Below are positions 57,998 through 64,000 of a stretch of DNA of 64,000 bases, piece after piece. A model generated the notes under the pieces. It ran no database searches. It was given only the letters and a program-made list of their open reading frames with translations, and was not told where the DNA came from. Position 1 is the stretch's first letter; each line of letters starts with the position of its first letter. The stretch comes from Gemmatimonas aurantiaca T-27 (GTDB lineage: Bacteria > Gemmatimonadota > Gemmatimonadetes > Gemmatimonadales > Gemmatimonadaceae). Position numbers and translations under genes: made by a program. The stretch covers positions 2,115,646 to 2,179,645 of the forward strand of contig NC_012489.1 in assembly GCF_000010305.1 (NCBI RefSeq), written 5' to 3'.

Positions 57998-59041
57998 CTA
58001 AGCCGCTGCGGAACTGTCTGCGGGCACCAGCGTCTCGGCCGTCGCTTCCGTGTCGGCCCAGCAGGCGCGGATCTGAGAGATTTCGGGCAGACAGTGGCAG
58101 AACGCGTCCACCAACTCGGGATCGAAGTGCGAGCCCCGCTCTTGCTGCATGAACAGCAGCGCGGCCTCGACGGTCCAGGCCTCCTTGTACGGCCGGGCGC
58201 TGGTCAGGGCGTCAAACACATCCGCCACGGCCACCACGCGGGCGATGTGCGGAATGGCCTCGCCGGCCAGCCGGTCCGGATAGCCGGTACCGTCCCACTT
58301 TTCGTGATGGCTACGCGCAATGGTGGCCGCCATGCGCAGTAGTCCCGTGGCGTGTTCGCCGATGATGCGCGACCCGATCACGGTGTGCTGCTGCATGACG
58401 CGGCGCTCTTCATCGGTGAGCGGGCCGGCCTTCTGGAGAATGGCATCCGGCACACCGATCTTGCCGATATCGTGCATCGGCGCGGCATGAAAGAGCTCGT
58501 CCGCCATCTGCGAGCCGTACCCTGCGGCCGTGGCCAGCACCCGGGTGTAGTGGCTCATGCGGATCACATGCAGCCCGGTCTCGCTGTCCTTGAATTCGCC
58601 GGCGGCGCCAAGAGACTGCACGATCTGCAACCGCGTCAGACGCACTTCGTTCGCTTGCACCAGCGAGAGGTGCGTGCGTACGCGGGCTTTCACGATGTGC
58701 GGATTGAACGGCTTGCTGATGTAGTCGACCGCACCCAGATCCAGCCCCAATTGTTCGTTCGCGGCGTCGGCCAGCGCTGTCACGAAGATGATGGGGATGT
58801 GCTCGGTGAACGCATCCTGCTTGAGCGCGCGACAGACGTCGTAGCCGGACAGTCCTGGCATCATGATGTCCATCAGCACCAGGTCCGGTGGATCGGTGCG
58901 CGCGAGTTCGAGCGCCTTGTGTCCGTCGCGGGCAAACAACAGGCGATACTGATCCTGCAGCGTATGCCGCAAGACCTGGAGATTGGTCGACTCGTCATCG
59001 ACGAGCAACAGGGTTGGACGGGCGTCCTTGGTGCTGATCAT
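57998..59041 (-). CDS. Response regulator with HD-GYP phosphodiesterase
   Basis: 347 residues. REC domain: LLLVDDESTNL, LVLMDIMMPGLSGYDV (phosphoacceptor Asp), FVTALAD, YISKPF. HD-GYP domain: HAAPMHDIGKIGVPDAIL (HD), HHEKWDGTGYP (GYP), ARVVAVADVFDALTS. It should hydrolyse c-di-GMP when phosphorylated. It starts 11 bases after the hybrid kinase stop, which probably feeds it. Confidence 0.93.
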   Translation of the reverse strand: MISTKDARPTLLLVDDESTNLQVLRHTLQDQYRLLFARDGHKALELARTDPPDLVLMDIMMPGLSGYDVCRALKQDAFTEHIPIIFVTALADAANEQLGLDLGAVDYISKPFNPHIVKARVRTHLSLVQANEVRLTRLQIVQSLGAAGEFKDSETGLHVIRMSHYTRVLATAAGYGSQMADELFHAAPMHDIGKIGVPDAILQKAGPLTDEERRVMQQHTVIGSRIIGEHATGLLRMAATIARSHHEKWDGTGYPDRLAGEAIPHIARVVAVADVFDALTSARPYKEAWTVEAALLFMQQERGSHFDPELVDAFCHCLPEISQIRACWADTEATAETLVPADSSAAA

Positions 59042-59052
59042 GATCGCGGCTG

Positions 59053-61234
<2,182 letters not shown>

Positions 61235-61242
<8 letters not shown>

Positions 61243-62035
61243 CTCGGCGCGTCGATACAGCGCGCGCGCGAATGAGGTGATTCGATGCATACACCAGCAG
61301 CGTGAGCGTGATGGTGAGGGTGGCCAGCAGGATCGACGCCACGGGCGCATCGATCGGCAATTGCACGGTGGGGGTGGTGGCCACACCCGTCAGACGCACG
61401 GCCGCCATGCCGGTGTAGTGCATGCCGGCAATGGCGAAGCCCATCACGGCGCCGCTGATGTAGAAACCATGGCGGTTCGACAGGCGCGTATTGCGCAAAC
61501 CGTATCGAATCCACAACGCCAGCATGGACAATCCGACAGCGACCGCGATGGACAGCAGAAACATAGTCGGCTCATACCGCACCAGCACCGGCGTATCCAT
61601 GGCGGCCATGCCCGCATAGTGCATCGTGCCGATGCCTGCACCGGTCAGCGCACCACTCAGCAGCAGTTGCCGGAAGGTCACGTGGGCCCGCGCCAGAATG
61701 CGTAGCGCCAGCCATGACGCCCCGAGAGCGGGCAGTATGGACGCGGTGGTCAACCACAGTTCATAGCTGACGTGCGTCGGCAGCTTGAAGGCCAGCATGC
61801 CGATGAAGTGCGTGGCGCAGATGCCGCCGCCGAGTGCCGCGGCGCCTGACGCGATAGCGACATGCCGGGAAAGCGCGGTCTCCGCACGGCGCGCGACATG
61901 CGCCGACGCGAGCGCCATGCTGGCCGAGAACACGGAAATCCCGATGGAAAGCAGCACGAGGAGCGCGGAGTGTCGCCCCTCGAGAAACGGTACGGTGTCT
62001 GCTGAGTTTACGAAGAAGTGGTGCAATGCACCCAT
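61235..62035 (-). CDS. MHYT-domain membrane sensor
   Basis: 266 residues from ATG 62035. Seven hydrophobic segments with MHYT-type motifs: CATHFIGMLAF, TMHYAGMAAM, GMHYTGMAAVR. These integral sensors are thought to bind copper and detect gases such as oxygen, CO or NO. The gene overlaps the downstream kinase by 8 bases. Confidence 0.85.
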
Positions 62036-62286
62036 TCTTGGCTGACGTCTTGCCTTTGAGTCGGCAGTGATCTGCACTGCCGGACAACCGCCATCGCTCG
62101 CCATAGTCCTGCGCAGAGCATGGGTTGTCTTCACATGAAAGGCGAATTCCCCCCTACCAAGGTCACGAAGACACAGGGCCCGTATGCTCAATAGCCACAG
62201 GGAGTTGGCCCTTTGGCCTACATGCATTTTGAACGAATAATCCTTTGGGCCTACAATCGCTGCACAGGGACGAAAGGTCAGAAACG
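62036..62286. other. Intergenic region upstream of MHYT
   Basis: About 250 bases, AT-richer than the neighbours, without a convincing gene. The promoter of the signalling operon should be here, but I could not define it. Confidence 0.45.
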
Positions 62287-62312
62287 TCAAAGGGGCCCGC
62301 AGGCCCCTTTGA
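62287..62312 (-). terminator. Probable terminator of tRNA-Gly
   Basis: Perfect 11-bp arms TCAAAGGGGCC (62287-62297) and GGCCCCTTTGA (62302-62312) with a 4-base loop, 35 bases beyond the tRNA-Gly 3' end. The following U-run on the minus strand is poor (CGTTTC). Confidence 0.65.
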
Positions 62313-62347
62313 TGCATCTGATTTTACGTATCATCCCGAAGCTACAG

Positions 62348-62420
62348 AGCGGGAAACGGGACTCGAACCCGCGACCCCAACCTTGGCAAGGTTGTGCTCT
62401 ACCAACTGAGCTATTCCCGC
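62348..62420 (-). tRNA. tRNA-Gly (GCC)
   Basis: 73 nt. Acceptor GCGGGAA/TTCCCGC, D-arm AGCTCAGTTGGTAGAGC, anticodon GCC in CTTGCCAAG, T-arm GCGGG-TTCGAGT-CCCGT (last pair G-U), discriminator T. CCA not encoded. Confidence 0.95.
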
Positions 62421-62553
62421 AAAGGCGCCAGCGGCGCCGTTCTCAGATTGTAGCGACGCGCTGGCCTGCCGACAAGCCGCCCGAACGTTGGCCGGCAGTG
62501 TACCCGCGGTGGACCCGGTGTGGACCCGGTGCGGACCCGCAGTAGACCGGAAC

Positions 62554-64000
62554 CTATCCCCGAATTCCCAGGGCATGAGCGGCGTACCAGACCGTATAGG
62601 CCAGCAGTCCGGCCAGCGCCGCGTCGCCGCCGTTCCGGGTCGCCCGTCCTTCCCCGTCCACGAACTGCGCCGCGAGGCCGTTGTCGAGCGCCGCGCGCCG
62701 CAACCAGCCAATGACGTCCTGCGCCTCGGGACCGAGCAGCCGGGCAAGCTGCGGAACGAGGGGCGCCTCCGTCCCCTCCGACTTGCCGACTGACCGTACG
62801 GTGCGGCGATACAGCGAGTCTTCGCGGTCGATGGCTTCATACAGCGGGAGCCAGAGCAACGAGCCGACGGGGTCGTCTTCGAGGGAGGCGCCACCGGCCA
62901 GATCGACCGCGGTGGCCAGTCGGGCCTTTTCCGCGCGATCGACGGCAAAATGTCGCCGAATGGCGCCCCGTACCGCTTCCGGATCTTCCACGGCGGCGGC
63001 GGCCTCTTCGTCCAGCGTGCGGCGGAAGACATCGAGTGCCATGGCCACGGCCGCGTTGCCGTGCAGCGTGAAAGGGTACGCGGCGGGTGCTCCCGATGGG
63101 GTCACCTCGGTGCTGAACAGCGGCACCCGCTCGTCACGTCGGGCAATGATGTCGTCCGAAGCCAGGTACAGGGTATCGGCGACCACGGGATCTTCGACGA
63201 TCTGATCGTCTTCCGTGTCGCGAATATACCGATCGGTCGCAATCGCAAACGCGGCGGGGCCTTCGAGCGTGAACCCGGGCTGGAAGAGCGTGCCGTCGAA
63301 ATAGTGCACCCCCTGTCCCGGCGCATACCCGTGCAATTCACAGGCGCGCACCAGCAGTTCACGGGCAAGCCCCGTGTCGGCCAGTTGCACGGCGGGAAGC
63401 GTCCACATGAGAGCCTCCCAGTCCCGGACCGTGCATCCCATCGCGTGCCAGGGGGTGCGTGAGCGCACGAGATAATAGTGCGCGTCGTCGAGACCACGTC
63501 CCACCGAATAGAAATAGGCGAACAACAGGTTGCGATTGATCAGACGATCAAGCCCGTCGTTCCCCGTGGTCTGTTCCAGCGACGTGAGTGCGGTGCGTGT
63601 GGCCGAAAGCAGCGTACGCCATCCACGACGGCGCAGCACGGCCACGGTGGCCTGCGCGCCGTCACGTTCCGGTCCGACGGCCAAGTAGAACGCGACCTGC
63701 GCCGCGCCCGCCGGTGCCACCGTGAACTCCCGGCGCATGCTGAAATGTCGTGGCGCCGCGGACGCCCCTTCGTCGGCTTCGATGTGCACCGGGCCATCCG
63801 CGCCCAGCGCGATCGCGACGAGTCCCGGAATGGCAGAGCCCTCGAGCAGGATCGTGTCGTCGCCGCCGCGGCTGACGACATGGGCATCATCGAACGGGCG
63901 TGGTGTGCGTACGCGTTGTTGACGATGGCCCAGGCTCCCTTCGAGAGACAGCTCGACGGTGACCGCCTGTGTGCCGCGGTTCTCGACGGTGAAGGTGTAC
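62554..64000 (-). CDS. Six-hairpin glycosidase-like protein (5' end off window)
   Basis: Frame stays open to the window end, giving about 480 visible residues with the N-terminus missing. The visible start is beta-rich (YTFTVENRGTQAVTVELSL). The rest is helical hairpins typical of an alpha/alpha toroid: DRLINRNLLFAYFYSVGR, TPWHAMGCTVRDWEALMW, LQPGFTLEGPAAFAIA-like segments. GH15-type glucoamylase-like or debranching-type activity is possible; the catalytic acids cannot be fixed from this part. Confidence 0.65.
   Translation of the reverse strand, partial: YTFTVENRGTQAVTVELSLEGSLGHRQQRVRTPRPFDDAHVVSRGGDDTILLEGSAIPGLVAIALGADGPVHIEADEGASAAPRHFSMRREFTVAPAGAAQVAFYLAVGPERDGAQATVAVLRRRGWRTLLSATRTALTSLEQTTGNDGLDRLINRNLLFAYFYSVGRGLDDAHYYLVRSRTPWHAMGCTVRDWEALMWTLPAVQLADTGLARELLVRACELHGYAPGQGVHYFDGTLFQPGFTLEGPAAFAIATDRYIRDTEDDQIVEDPVVADTLYLASDDIIARRDERVPLFSTEVTPSGAPAAYPFTLHGNAAVAMALDVFRRTLDEEAAAAVEDPEAVRGAIRRHFAVDRAEKARLATAVDLAGGASLEDDPVGSLLWLPLYEAIDREDSLYRRTVRSVGKSEGTEAPLVPQLARLLGPEAQDVIGWLRRAALDNGLAAQFVDGEGRATRNGGDAALAGLLAYTVWYAAHALGIRG

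Noticed and set aside
62213-62545. Plus-strand frame containing GKRDSNPRPQPW
   Set aside because: Translated antisense of tRNA-Gly, a frequent annotation artefact.

Overview
The window is high-GC chromosomal DNA holding an apparently complete tailed-phage prophage, about 42.8 kb long, at a tRNA-Leu gene. Two PEP-CTERM exported proteins, a succinylase-type diaminopimelate operon, an AroA-Cmk fusion next to rpsA, and an MHYT/hybrid-kinase/HD-GYP signalling locus fit a Gram-negative bacterium. I think of a Gemmatimonadota (Gemmatimonas-like) host. That is recognition from gene content and was not tested.

Left chromosomal arm (1-15122). On the minus strand are a CotH-like lipoprotein and a TonB-C-domain protein. 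On the plus strand follow a small membrane protein and two PEP-CTERM proteins. rpsA (minus) has its own terminator. Upstream of rpsA on the same strand lies a tightly packed operon read right to left: an M20 peptidase (probable dapE), asd, lysC, dapB, dapA, dapD and the aroA-cmk fusion. It makes aspartate semialdehyde and then diaminopimelate/lysine, and ends in shikimate and CMP metabolism.

Prophage (15123-57933). It is bounded by a 59-bp direct repeat equal to the 3' part of tRNA-Leu(UAA). The intact tRNA is at the right end beside a tyrosine integrase. From left to right it carries:
- about 18 overlapping small plus-strand genes, several with zinc ribbons or single membrane segments;
- a cytosine-5 DNA methyltransferase, SSB, a RecA-fold ATPase, and a lambda-O-like replication protein whose gene contains 11-bp iterons;
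- a DUF1064-like nuclease and a promoter-terminator leader;
- terminase, portal, scaffold and capsid genes;
- a lysis region with an HExxH protein, a holin candidate, an amidase and a spanin-like protein;
- tail/receptor genes, including a carbohydrate-enzyme-like protein;
- three large putative ejection proteins;
- a minus-strand cassette (DUF5678-like protein, retropepsin-like protease, small membrane protein);
- a divergent repressor/xis-like switch with a strong promoter and operator-like repeats;
- recombination genes (a YqaJ nuclease and a possible annealing protein), an excisionase-like protein and the integrase.

No tail-tube or tape-measure gene is visible, so a podovirus-type particle is likely. 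In the excised circle the rightward switch promoter would read through recombination, int, attP, the small-gene block, replication and then late genes.

Right chromosomal arm (57934-64000). Beyond tRNA-Leu is a minus-strand three-gene operon: an MHYT membrane sensor, a PAS-hybrid histidine kinase with REC and Hpt domains, and a REC-HD-GYP response regulator (a predicted c-di-GMP phosphodiesterase). Then come tRNA-Gly(GCC) and the 3' part of a large alpha/alpha-toroid glycosidase-like protein running off the window.
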